This document shows, in pieces, positions 27,604 to 35,761 of a DNA stretch of 40,301 nt. A model generated the notes under the pieces. It saw only the letters and a list, made by a program, of their open reading frames with translations, did no database searches and was not told where the DNA came from. Both the position numbers and the translations under genes were made by a program. Every line of letters begins with the position of its first letter. Position 1 is the first letter of the stretch. Origin of the DNA: UBA5287 sp041672395 (GTDB lineage Bacteria; Bacteroidota; Bacteroidia; Bacteroidales; Dysgonomonadaceae); NCBI GenBank assembly GCA_041672395.1, contig JBAYZS010000018.1:1-40301 (forward strand), in the 5' to 3' direction.

Positions 27604-28302
27604 ATGTCTGATCAAAGAATATTAGTCGTAGATGACGAAAAAGATATTTGCAATATCCTTCAATTCAATTTGGAAAATGTTGGTTATAATGTAGATGTGG
27701 CAAATTCTGCAGAAGAAGCACTAAATGTAATAACAGAAGCTCACGATTTGATTATCCTCGATGTTATGATGGGTGGAATGTCGGGTTTCAAAATGGCTGA
27801 ATATTTGCGTAATATACTGAAGAATCCTATTCCTATTATATTTCTGACAGCAAAGAACACCGAAAACGATATGCTCACCGGGTTTTCATTGGGTGGTGAT
27901 GATTATATAGCAAAACCGTTCTCTGTAAAAGAGGTTATTGCAAGAGTAAATGCAGTATTAAAACGCGCCTCATTAGTCAAACCATCTTTGGAGACTAAAT
28001 GGACTTACGGTGATTTAACTATTGATCTGAACACCAACCATGTAACAATTAATAATGAAGAGATCTCATTAACTAAAAAAGAGTTTGAAATTCTCGTATT
28101 GTTAGCACAAGCCTCTCCAAATGTTATTACACGTAGTGAAATATTGAACAGTGTTTGGGGTGAAAATGAATTTGTACTGGAACGCACAGTAGATGTTCAT
28201 ATAACTCGATTGAGAAAAAAGCTTGAAGGCTTCTCTTCAATTATAGGAAATCGTTCAGGATTTGGCTATTTTTTAAATATCGATCCTAAAAGCGAAGAAT
28301 GA
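27604..28302 (+). CDS. phoB: OmpR/PhoB-family response regulator
   Basis: DNA-binding regulator of the phosphate starvation response. The receiver domain (1-120) has acidic Asp10/Asp11, phospho-acceptor Asp53 in LDVMMGG, Thr in FLTAK and Lys in AKPFS. The C-terminal winged helix (about 132-230) has the OmpR pattern LTKKEFEILVLLA, RSEILNSVWG and RTVDVHITRLRKKL. Its stop overlaps the phoR start (ATGA). Assignment as PhoB rather than another OmpR regulator rests on its position in the pst operon. Confidence 0.93.
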   Translation: MSDQRILVVDDEKDICNILQFNLENVGYNVDVANSAEEALNVITEAHDLIILDVMMGGMSGFKMAEYLRNILKNPIPIIFLTAKNTENDMLTGFSLGGDDYIAKPFSVKEVIARVNAVLKRASLVKPSLETKWTYGDLTIDLNTNHVTINNEEISLTKKEFEILVLLAQASPNVITRSEILNSVWGENEFVLERTVDVHITRLRKKLEGFSSIIGNRSGFGYFLNIDPKSEE

Positions 28303-30080
28303 AAAAAATACAACTCTCATATAAAAAACGTATATTATTTCTTTTCTCTCTTATAATTGCTTTATTTACCTTAGGTATCATTTTTTTTGAACATTATCAG
28401 GTAAGAAAAGAGAGAACAAAGAGCATGGAAATGATATTGGACAACTATGCAGAAACTGTTCATCATTTTATAGAAAAGAATAATCTGATTTCAAATAACA
28501 GTTTAATACGTACCGAAGAAGTTATTCAATTTTTTCCTGATACTGTAAGAATAACTATAGTTGACCAGAATGGGATAGTTTTATATGACAACAGGGTTGA
28601 TGCAAAACTAATGGATAATCACCTGAAACGAACAGAGATCCAAAAAGCTATTTACAATAATTCAGGTTCAAATATCCGTCTTTCAACAAGTACAAATAGT
28701 AAGTACCAGTATTATGCCAAGAAATACAACGACTATTTTATACGTGTTGCACTTCCATATAACATGGAATTAAATGCATTTTTAAATTCAGGGAACAGTT
28801 TTGTTTATTTTATTATATTATTCTTTTTCATATGCGTTTTACTGATGTTTTATTTTGCCAATCAGTTTTCTAAGTCAATTCAGGGACTTAAAGAATTTTC
28901 GATGGGGCTTAAATCAGGTCAGAATGTATCCCTACCAACATCGTTTGTAATGGATAATGAAGTTCATGCAATAAGTTCTGATATTATAGATAATTATAAG
29001 TTATTGCAAGACAATAGAAAAAAATTAACCATTGAACGTGAAAGATTATTACAACATTTCCAATATTCTGAGGAAGGTATTGTTATTTTCACTGCCGAAG
29101 GAGTAAAGATCTATGCAAACTCTCATTTTTTACAGTACCTCAACGTAATAGTAGATAAACCGACCCTTGAAGTAGAATCAATACTGAAAGATATTAACTT
29201 TGTCGACTTCATAGATTTCTGGAAATATCATAAAGTGGATGAAAACGTTTATTTAAGACGCATTGAAAAGAACGGTAAGCAGTTTAATGTTAGAATGATT
29301 GTTTTTGACGATAATAGTTTTGAAATTAACATTACCGATATCACAAAACAGGAGAAGACACGTCTATTAAAACAAGAGATGACAAACAATATTGCACATG
29401 AACTAAGAACTCCCGTTGCAAGTATTCGCGGTTATCTGGAAACAGTACAAAACTTAAAAAAGGATGATGACGTACGTCGTAATAGCTTTTTAGACAGAGC
29501 ATATATTCAAACTATCCGACTGTCTGAATTGATTCAGGATATTAGTATGCTGACAAAAATTGAAGAAGCGTCAGATCAATTTACTATTGAAGCAGTTAAC
29601 ATTAAACAATTGCTTGAAGATTTATATTCTGATTTGGAAGAAAAGTTCAAAATACATAACGACAGAATTACAATCGATGTTGACGAATCAATTATTATTG
29701 AAGGAAGCAGATCTTTATTATATTCCATCTTTAGAAATCTGATAGAGAATGCACTTGCTTATGCAGGTGAAGACATTGAAATTGGAGTACGATGCTACAT
29801 TGAAACTAATGAAGCGATATATTTTGATGTTTATGATAACGGAATTGGCATTGAAGAAAAACACCTCGTACGAATATTCGAACGTTTTTACCGGATTAAT
29901 GAAGGTCGCACCCGAATTACAGGTGGATCCGGTTTAGGATTATCCATTGTCAAAAATGCTGTTCTTTTTCATAATGGTAGCATTGTTGCCAGAAATAGAC
30001 CAGAAGGTGGACTTTCATTCCTGATTACCTTTCCCAAAGCAGGTAAAAAACCATCCATTTTGGATACTTTCGATAACTAA
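28299..30080 (+). CDS. phoR: sensor histidine kinase of the phosphate regulon
   Basis: Membrane sensor kinase of 593 residues that phosphorylates the adjacent regulator. Two transmembrane helices (about 12-30 and 168-190) flank an extracytoplasmic domain of about 135 residues. A HAMP/PAS-like region follows (about 195-345), then HisKA with phospho-His367 in NIAHELRTP and a HATPase domain with NLIENALAYAGE (N box), VYDNGIGIEEKHL (G1) and GGSGLGLSIV (G2). The large extracytoplasmic domain differs from enterobacterial PhoR, which has almost none, and suggests an extra signal input. It is the last gene of the pst-pho unit. Confidence 0.93.
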   Translation: MKKIQLSYKKRILFLFSLIIALFTLGIIFFEHYQVRKERTKSMEMILDNYAETVHHFIEKNNLISNNSLIRTEEVIQFFPDTVRITIVDQNGIVLYDNRVDAKLMDNHLKRTEIQKAIYNNSGSNIRLSTSTNSKYQYYAKKYNDYFIRVALPYNMELNAFLNSGNSFVYFIILFFFICVLLMFYFANQFSKSIQGLKEFSMGLKSGQNVSLPTSFVMDNEVHAISSDIIDNYKLLQDNRKKLTIERERLLQHFQYSEEGIVIFTAEGVKIYANSHFLQYLNVIVDKPTLEVESILKDINFVDFIDFWKYHKVDENVYLRRIEKNGKQFNVRMIVFDDNSFEINITDITKQEKTRLLKQEMTNNIAHELRTPVASIRGYLETVQNLKKDDDVRRNSFLDRAYIQTIRLSELIQDISMLTKIEEASDQFTIEAVNIKQLLEDLYSDLEEKFKIHNDRITIDVDESIIIEGSRSLLYSIFRNLIENALAYAGEDIEIGVRCYIETNEAIYFDVYDNGIGIEEKHLVRIFERFYRINEGRTRITGGSGLGLSIVKNAVLFHNGSIVARNRPEGGLSFLITFPKAGKKPSILDTFDN

Positions 30081-30097
30081 TCAAATCATGCAATAAC

Positions 30098-30189
30098 TAA
30101 CATTTTGTTACTCTAATAGTCATTAATACACCTTAATACATGACATTATTTGTCACATTGACATTTATTTATTAAAATAAATGTCAATG
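30098..30189. promoter_or_regulatory. cluster of palindromes and direct repeats between phoR and thyA
   Basis: Four ordered elements are visible. These are TAACA-N3-TGTTA (30098-30110), a direct repeat TTAATACA-N2-TTAATACA with a 10-bp period (30123-30140), TGACA-N5-TGTCA (30141-30155), and a perfect 15-bp stem with a 4-nt loop (30156-30189) that includes TGACA-N18-TGTCA. The last could end phoR transcription, but no T run follows it on the plus strand. The set lies just upstream of the thyA promoter and could be an operator region. Confidence 0.5.
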
Positions 30190-30217
30190 GAACGACTTAG
30201 AATTCAAAGTCAAATAC

Positions 30218-30248
30218 TTTGATTGAAACAAAAGATATCGTACATTTG
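30218..30248 (+). promoter_or_regulatory. promoter of thyA-folA-sigma
   Basis: TTTG at 30218-30221, a 19-bp spacer, then TACATTTG at 30241-30248. This is a full match to the Bacteroidetes primary-sigma promoter (-33 TTTG, about 19 bp, -7 TAnnTTTG) and the best one in the window. The thyA ATG follows 23 bp later. Confidence 0.72.
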
Positions 30249-30271
30249 CGTATTAATCAGGCTTAAAACGA

Positions 30272-31066
30272 ATGAAACAATATCAGGATTTACTGCAACA
30301 CGTGATAAATGAAGGAATTCGAAAAGATGACCGAACAGGCACAGGTACTATCAGCATTTTTGGTCATCAAAGTCGTTATTCTTTGCGTGAAGGTTTTCCT
30401 TTAGTTACCACAAAGAAAGTTCATTTAAAATCTATTATATACGAATTACTATGGTTTTTGAACGGAGATACAAATGCCAATTATCTTCAGGATCATGGTG
30501 TGCGCATATGGAACGAATGGGCTGATGAAAACGGCGATCTTGGTCACATTTATGGCTATCAATGGCGTTCATGGCCTGACTATGACGGAGGACATATTGA
30601 TCAAATATCACAAATTGTTGAACAGATAAAAAACACCCCTGATTCAAGGAGACTTATTGTAAGTTCATGGAATGTTGCGGATTTGAAGAACATGAAACTT
30701 CCACCTTGCCACACATTTTTTCAATTTTATGTTGCGGATGGAAAATTAAGTCTTCAGCTGTATCAACGAAGTGCCGATTTATTTTTGGGGGTTCCGTTTA
30801 ATATTGCATCTTATGCACTATTGTTGCAAATGATGGCACAAGTAACGGGACTGGAAGCAGGAGATTTTGTACACACATTTGGCGATGCACATATTTATTT
30901 GAATCATTTGGATCAGGTAAATTTACAGTTATCACGGTCCCCTCGCCCACTCCCCATCATGAAAATCAACCCAGACGTAAAAGATATCTTCAGCTTTAAG
31001 TATGAAGATTTTGAACTTGTAGGTTACAATCCATATCCGGCTATTAAAGGCGAAGTATCTATTTAA
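30272..31066 (+). CDS. thyA: thymidylate synthase
   Basis: Converts dUMP to dTMP with methylene-tetrahydrofolate. At 264 residues it is the same length as E. coli ThyA. Catalytic Cys146 lies in LPPCHTFFQF, and conserved RTGTGT, WNEWAD, QLYQRSADLFLGVPFN and HIYLNH segments are all present. It is followed 20 bp later by folA, which regenerates the folate that this reaction oxidises. Confidence 0.97.
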   Translation: MKQYQDLLQHVINEGIRKDDRTGTGTISIFGHQSRYSLREGFPLVTTKKVHLKSIIYELLWFLNGDTNANYLQDHGVRIWNEWADENGDLGHIYGYQWRSWPDYDGGHIDQISQIVEQIKNTPDSRRLIVSSWNVADLKNMKLPPCHTFFQFYVADGKLSLQLYQRSADLFLGVPFNIASYALLLQMMAQVTGLEAGDFVHTFGDAHIYLNHLDQVNLQLSRSPRPLPIMKINPDVKDIFSFKYEDFELVGYNPYPAIKGEVSI

Positions 31067-31086
31067 TTGGATAAGAAAGAGTATTA

Positions 31087-31599
31087 ATGAAAAATTATGA
31101 CCAAAAGATATCAATCATTGTAGTTGCCGATGAAAATAACGCTATCGGAAAAAACAATGAGCTGTTATGTCATCTGCCAAATGATTTAAAACATTTTAAG
31201 CAAGTAACATCAAATCACACGGTTATAATGGGAAGTAACACTTTTAAATCATTGCCCAAAGGAGCATTACCAAACAGAACAAATATTGTTTTGACTTCCA
31301 ATACACTGGCAAATTTTCCTGGTTGTTTAACAGCACATTCAATAGAAAAGGCATTGGAGCTTTGTAAAGATGACGATGAAGTGTTTTTTATTGGAGGGGG
31401 TAAAGTATACAAATCCGCAATTAGCATAGCAAACAGAATATATCTCACACGCATTCACCATACTTTTGAAAACGCCGATACATTCTTCCCTGAAATTACA
31501 GGATCAGATTGGATATTGACAGAAGAAACATTTCATCTATCAGATGAAAAAAACCCATTTAATCATACTTTTCAGCTTTACATTCGTAACACAAAATAA
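31087..31599 (+). CDS. folA: dihydrofolate reductase
   Basis: NADPH-dependent reduction of dihydrofolate, closing the thymidylate cycle. The 170-residue protein has the acidic catalytic residue Asp33 in LPNDLKHFK, the NADPH motifs MGSNTFKSLP and FIGGGKVYK, and the C-terminal YLTRIHHTFENADTFFP. The active-site Trp of E. coli DHFR (Trp22, five residues before the catalytic Asp) is replaced by Cys28. It lies in a tight cluster with thyA (20 bp upstream) and the sigma factor (18 bp downstream). Confidence 0.95.
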   Translation: MKNYDQKISIIVVADENNAIGKNNELLCHLPNDLKHFKQVTSNHTVIMGSNTFKSLPKGALPNRTNIVLTSNTLANFPGCLTAHSIEKALELCKDDDEVFFIGGGKVYKSAISIANRIYLTRIHHTFENADTFFPEITGSDWILTEETFHLSDEKNPFNHTFQLYIRNTK

Positions 31600-31617
31600 G
31601 ATTTTTAACTGCTTGAA

Positions 31618-32148
31618 ATGGCATCAAAAACTTGGCATCGATTTATAGAAGGAAATGACTCTGCTTTCGATGAACTGTACAGTCAATACTTTAAAGGGCT
31701 TTTTGCTTATGGCACAAAGCTTGGTTTTGACAATGATACTTGCAAAGATGCCATGCAAGATGTATTTTTCACTATCTATACTTCCAGAAATAAATTAAAA
31801 CACATCAAAAATTTAGAATTCTACCTGTTGCGCTGTCTAAAAAACAAGTTATTCGACTTTCACAGCAACGAAATGCAATTGGATAATATCAATGAAAATG
31901 ACATGTTATTACCTGATAACAGTCCAACTATTATTGAAGAAATCATTCAAGAAGAAAAGCATGTACTGTTAAAAGAAAAACTGAGCCGCATTCTTAATAT
32001 ATTATCGCCCAAACAAAAGAAAATAATATATTACTACTACAACTTAGAATTAGACTATAACGAAATAGCATTAATTCTGAACAACAGTCCCGAATCAATA
32101 AAGAAAACACTTTACCGCTCTCTGAAAAAATGCAAACAGTCTGTTTAA
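31618..32148 (+). CDS. sigma-70-family (ECF-like) RNA polymerase sigma factor
   Basis: A 176-residue two-domain sigma factor. The region 2 part (about 8-75) contains FDELYSQYFKGLFAYG and DAMQDVFFTIY. The region 4 helix-turn-helix (about 120-172) contains LSPKQKKIIYYYYNLELDYNEIALILNNSPESIKKTLYRSLKK. No anti-sigma (FecR/PupR-type) gene is adjacent. It starts 18 bp after folA, so it may be transcribed from the thyA promoter, yet its natural target is the SusC/D cluster 234 bp downstream. Bacteroidetes often place ECF factors beside susC genes to control them. That link is inferred here. Confidence 0.85.
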   Translation: MASKTWHRFIEGNDSAFDELYSQYFKGLFAYGTKLGFDNDTCKDAMQDVFFTIYTSRNKLKHIKNLEFYLLRCLKNKLFDFHSNEMQLDNINENDMLLPDNSPTIIEEIIQEEKHVLLKEKLSRILNILSPKQKKIIYYYYNLELDYNEIALILNNSPESIKKTLYRSLKKCKQSV

Positions 32149-32188
32149 CAGATTATTTGTTTTATATAATGAAATTTTTTTTGACTAT

Positions 32189-32237
32189 AGTTAATTTTAG
32201 TTAAGTTCGTCCCTATTTTATTAAATATTTAGTCTAT
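32189..32237 (+). promoter_or_regulatory. 49-bp conserved module upstream of susC, copy A
   Basis: Contains the direct repeat AGTTAA (32189-32194) and AGTTAA (32199-32204), then CGTCCC (32208-32213), TTAA (32221-32224) and AGTCTAT (32231-32237). It aligns without gaps, 38 of 49 positions identical, to 40226-40274. No TAnnTTTG element is present here, so it may be a promoter for an alternative sigma factor or an operator. It lies 145 bp before the susC start codon. Confidence 0.6.
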
Positions 32238-32382
32238 AAATATATAACAGACTAATCGACTTTGAAAATTAACAATTATTGCCTATGGAAATAACCCTTT
32301 AACACAATCATTAGAGATAATGGTTTATCGTACTTAAATTAACAAAAATGTAAATCTACAAATTAAATCAAAATTTAATAAT

Positions 32383-35300
32383 ATGAATAAAAACAAAGAA
32401 AATCTATCGGTACGAAAAAAACTTCAACTATTAAAAATTGCTTACATATTTTTAATGTTTACATGGTTATGTGTTTTTTCCGTAACAGCAGAGAACACAA
32501 ATTCCCTGCCAAAAACAAGTGCTGCACCTTCAAACAACTCATCAGCAATCAAGTTTGATCAGGCAAAAAAAACTATTAACGGAACAGTAAAAGATACTAA
32601 GGGAGAATTCATAATTGGTGTTAATATTGTTGAAGTTGGCACTTCAAACGGGACATCAACAGATTTTAATGGAACATTCTCATTAGAAGTGGAAAATAAT
32701 GCAACAATTAATGTTTCTTATATAGGTTATCTTCCTCAAAGTATTAATACGACAGGACAAACAAATTTTTCTATAACTTTACAAGAAGACACAAAAGCAT
32801 TAGAAGAAGTTGTGGTTGTTGGATATGGTACACAAAAGAAAGAAAATCTTACTGGTGCCGTTTCAACAGTTGATGTTAGTAAAACCTTGGAAGCTCGCCC
32901 ATATTCAGATATATCTAAAGCACTTCAGGGTGCAGTTCCTGGTCTGTCAATTGTCAATAGTAGTGGTAAGTTAGGATCACAACCAAGTATAAGTATACGT
33001 GGATTGGGAACATTAAGTAATAGCGAAACTAGTAAACCTCTAATTGTTGTGGACGGAGTTCCAATGGAAGATCTTTCATTGCTGAACACACAGGACATAC
33101 AGAATATATCAGTTTTAAAGGATGCTGCATCTACTTCAATTTATGGAACCCGAGCTGCATTTGGTGTAATTTTGATTACAACAAAATCTGCGGCGAAAGT
33201 TGACAGAGTATCCGTAAATTATACAAATAATTTTGCTTGGGACTCACCCACAATTCTACCTGATTATCCTGATGTCCCTATGCAGCTGAATGCACTGATA
33301 GCAGCCAATGGCCGTGCGGGTTTGGCAAATGAACTGTTCGGTATGTATTTGGATGTTATGTTACCATATGCCGAAACATGGAGAGACGAACATAATGGTG
33401 AAAAAATTGGATACCAGGAAATGGTACTGGATAAAGACTTTGTGTTAGACAACAAAGGTGTAGGTATGTATTTTGCCGATTGGGATGTGGTAAACATTAT
33501 GTTCCGAAAATGGAGACCGGCTCAAAGTCACAATTTATCGGTACAAGGAACCAGTGGCAAAACATCATATTACATGTCGGTAGGTTATAATCATGACGAA
33601 GGAGTTATGAAATTTAATCCTGATAAGATGAATAAATGGACAACCATGTTAAATGTAACAACAGATGTTAAAGATTGGTTGCAAGTTGGCTCTCGCATAA
33701 ATTTCAGTAATAAAGATTTTAAAGGTCCGGCAACAAGACGTAACACATACGAATATATGTGGCGTTGGGGAAGTTTTTTTGGTCCTTACGGAACTTATCA
33801 GGGAACAGATTTCAGAAATGATATAGCTTATAGAAAACAAGCGGGCGACTGGACAGATAACGATTCTTTTGTCCGACTTGGAGGATTTGCCAAAGCTAAA
33901 TTGGCTGAAGGTCTTACGTTGAATGCAGATTATACATATAATTTAGAAAACTATACTTACAAAGCTGCATATATTCCATTGAAAGGTTGGAATTCATGGG
34001 GAGGTGCAATTGATAACCCCATTAACTTCATAAGTAGTTCTTGGTTAGAACAACAATCAAGTATCAGTAAGTCAAGCGCATTAAATATATTTGGAAACTA
34101 TGAATTCACATTAGCAGATAATCATAATTTCAATTTAATGTTAGGTGGAAATGCAGAGAGTGGTTCGTATGAAATGCATTTTTCTAGAAGAGATGACCTC
34201 TTAGATTATAATATGCCTGAATTTGACTTGGCTACAGGTGCTCAATCTGTTGATGGAGCACATTCAAATTGGGCTACAGCTGGATATTTTGGCAGAATCA
34301 ATTATGATTATCAAGGAAAATGGTTACTTGAACTTAATGGACGATATGATGGCTCATCAAAATTCCCGGCAAACGATCGTTGGGCATTTTTTAAATCAGC
34401 ATCGGCAGGTTATAGAATGAGTGAAGAATCGTTTTTTGATTCAATTAGAGACATAATTAGCAATGCAAAAATAAGAGCATCGTTTGGCGAAGTTGGAAAC
34501 CAGGCAGTTGGCAATGATATGTATTTAGAAACTATGGCTAAACGTACAGATGCAAACACCCATTGGCTGGATAATGGAGGTGTAAAAGTAGTAGCTTATA
34601 ATCTGCCAAAACTAGTTTCTTCTACTTTAAAATGGGAACGTATTCAAACACTTGATTTGGGTGCCGATTTAGGCTTTTTCAATAATGATTTGAATATTAC
34701 TTTCGACTGGTACCAACGTACAACAAAAGATATGTTGGCTCCCGGAAAAACCATGCCGGACGTATTAGGTGCTTTGGCTCCTTATGTAAATGCCGGAACT
34801 TTAAGAACAAACGGATGGGAATTAGTTGTCGACTGGCGTCATAAATTCAACGACCTAACAATATATGTTGGTGCTAACTTAGGCGATTTTGTTACAGATA
34901 TCGTAAAATGGGATAATGATACAAAATTACTTAACAGTTTTTACAGTGGAAAAAGATATGGCGATATATGGGGTTTTGAAACAGATCGTTATTTTACTGA
35001 AGATGATTTCAATGCTGATAAATCATATAAAGAAGGTGTTGCTTCACAAAATGGGTTGGAACAAGGCACATTTGTATTTGGCCCTGGCGACATCAAATTT
35101 AAAGATTTGAACGATGATGGTATTATCAATGGAGGAAAAGGAACAGCAGATGATCATGGCGATTTAAAGGTTATTGGTAATTCAACACCAAGATATCAGT
35201 ATGGAATTCGTTTGGGAGGAGATTGGAAAGGATTTGACTTAGATGTATTTTTCCAAGGAGTTGGAAAACGCTCTAACTGGACACAGAGTGCTTTTGTTAT

Positions 35301-35730
35301 GCCAATGATGCGTGGTGCTGATGCAATTTATGAAAATCAAACAAACTATTGGACAGAAGATAATCCGGATATGAATGCAGATTTTCCACGATTATTCCCG
35401 GGTAATGCAGGAAGAGGAACAATAGCTGTTTTGGCATTAGGAAATCACAATTTCTATCCTCAAACAAAGTATATAGTTAACATGGCATATCTTCGTTTGA
35501 AAAACTTGACTTTTGGTTACACTTTGCCTCAAAACGCAGCACATAAAATTTTTATGCAGAAAGCACGTATCTATTTCAGTGCAAATAATTTAGCTGAATT
35601 AATTAATAAAAGTAATGCTCCAATCGACCCTGAAGTAAATGATGCTCAAGGTAGCTTAGGAAATGGAACATGGGGACGAATAGATCCAATGTCTAGAACT
35701 GTATCGTTTGGTTTACAGCTTACTTTTTAA
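32383..35730 (+). CDS. susC: SusC/RagA-family TonB-dependent outer-membrane transporter
   Basis: Imports oligosaccharides across the outer membrane, with SusD as its lid. The 1115-residue protein has a signal peptide after a basic start (hydrophobic about 18-36), a carboxypeptidase-D-like regulatory domain (about 64-135, TINGTVKDTKGEFIIGVNI), the TonB-box-like EEVVVVGYG (141-149), a plug domain (about 150-265, with VVDGVPMEDLSLLN and LKDAASTSIYGTRAAFGVILITTK), and a 22-strand barrel ending in an aromatic residue (FGLQLTF). The substrate cannot be read from the sequence, but the downstream GH9/CE4 protein points to a beta-glycan. Confidence 0.95.
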   Translation: MNKNKENLSVRKKLQLLKIAYIFLMFTWLCVFSVTAENTNSLPKTSAAPSNNSSAIKFDQAKKTINGTVKDTKGEFIIGVNIVEVGTSNGTSTDFNGTFSLEVENNATINVSYIGYLPQSINTTGQTNFSITLQEDTKALEEVVVVGYGTQKKENLTGAVSTVDVSKTLEARPYSDISKALQGAVPGLSIVNSSGKLGSQPSISIRGLGTLSNSETSKPLIVVDGVPMEDLSLLNTQDIQNISVLKDAASTSIYGTRAAFGVILITTKSAAKVDRVSVNYTNNFAWDSPTILPDYPDVPMQLNALIAANGRAGLANELFGMYLDVMLPYAETWRDEHNGEKIGYQEMVLDKDFVLDNKGVGMYFADWDVVNIMFRKWRPAQSHNLSVQGTSGKTSYYMSVGYNHDEGVMKFNPDKMNKWTTMLNVTTDVKDWLQVGSRINFSNKDFKGPATRRNTYEYMWRWGSFFGPYGTYQGTDFRNDIAYRKQAGDWTDNDSFVRLGGFAKAKLAEGLTLNADYTYNLENYTYKAAYIPLKGWNSWGGAIDNPINFISSSWLEQQSSISKSSALNIFGNYEFTLADNHNFNLMLGGNAESGSYEMHFSRRDDLLDYNMPEFDLATGAQSVDGAHSNWATAGYFGRINYDYQGKWLLELNGRYDGSSKFPANDRWAFFKSASAGYRMSEESFFDSIRDIISNAKIRASFGEVGNQAVGNDMYLETMAKRTDANTHWLDNGGVKVVAYNLPKLVSSTLKWERIQTLDLGADLGFFNNDLNITFDWYQRTTKDMLAPGKTMPDVLGALAPYVNAGTLRTNGWELVVDWRHKFNDLTIYVGANLGDFVTDIVKWDNDTKLLNSFYSGKRYGDIWGFETDRYFTEDDFNADKSYKEGVASQNGLEQGTFVFGPGDIKFKDLNDDGIINGGKGTADDHGDLKVIGNSTPRYQYGIRLGGDWKGFDLDVFFQGVGKRSNWTQSAFVMPMMRGADAIYENQTNYWTEDNPDMNADFPRLFPGNAGRGTIAVLALGNHNFYPQTKYIVNMAYLRLKNLTFGYTLPQNAAHKIFMQKARIYFSANNLAELINKSNAPIDPEVNDAQGSLGNGTWGRIDPMSRTVSFGLQLTF

Positions 35731-35761
35731 ATAATAATAATATTAAAAGCATAGAAAAAAT

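Noticed and set aside
32136..32150. Terminator at the end of the sigma-factor gene
   Set aside because: The TCTGTT/AACAGA palindrome overlaps the stop codon with almost no loop and no T run, so a functional hairpin is doubtful.
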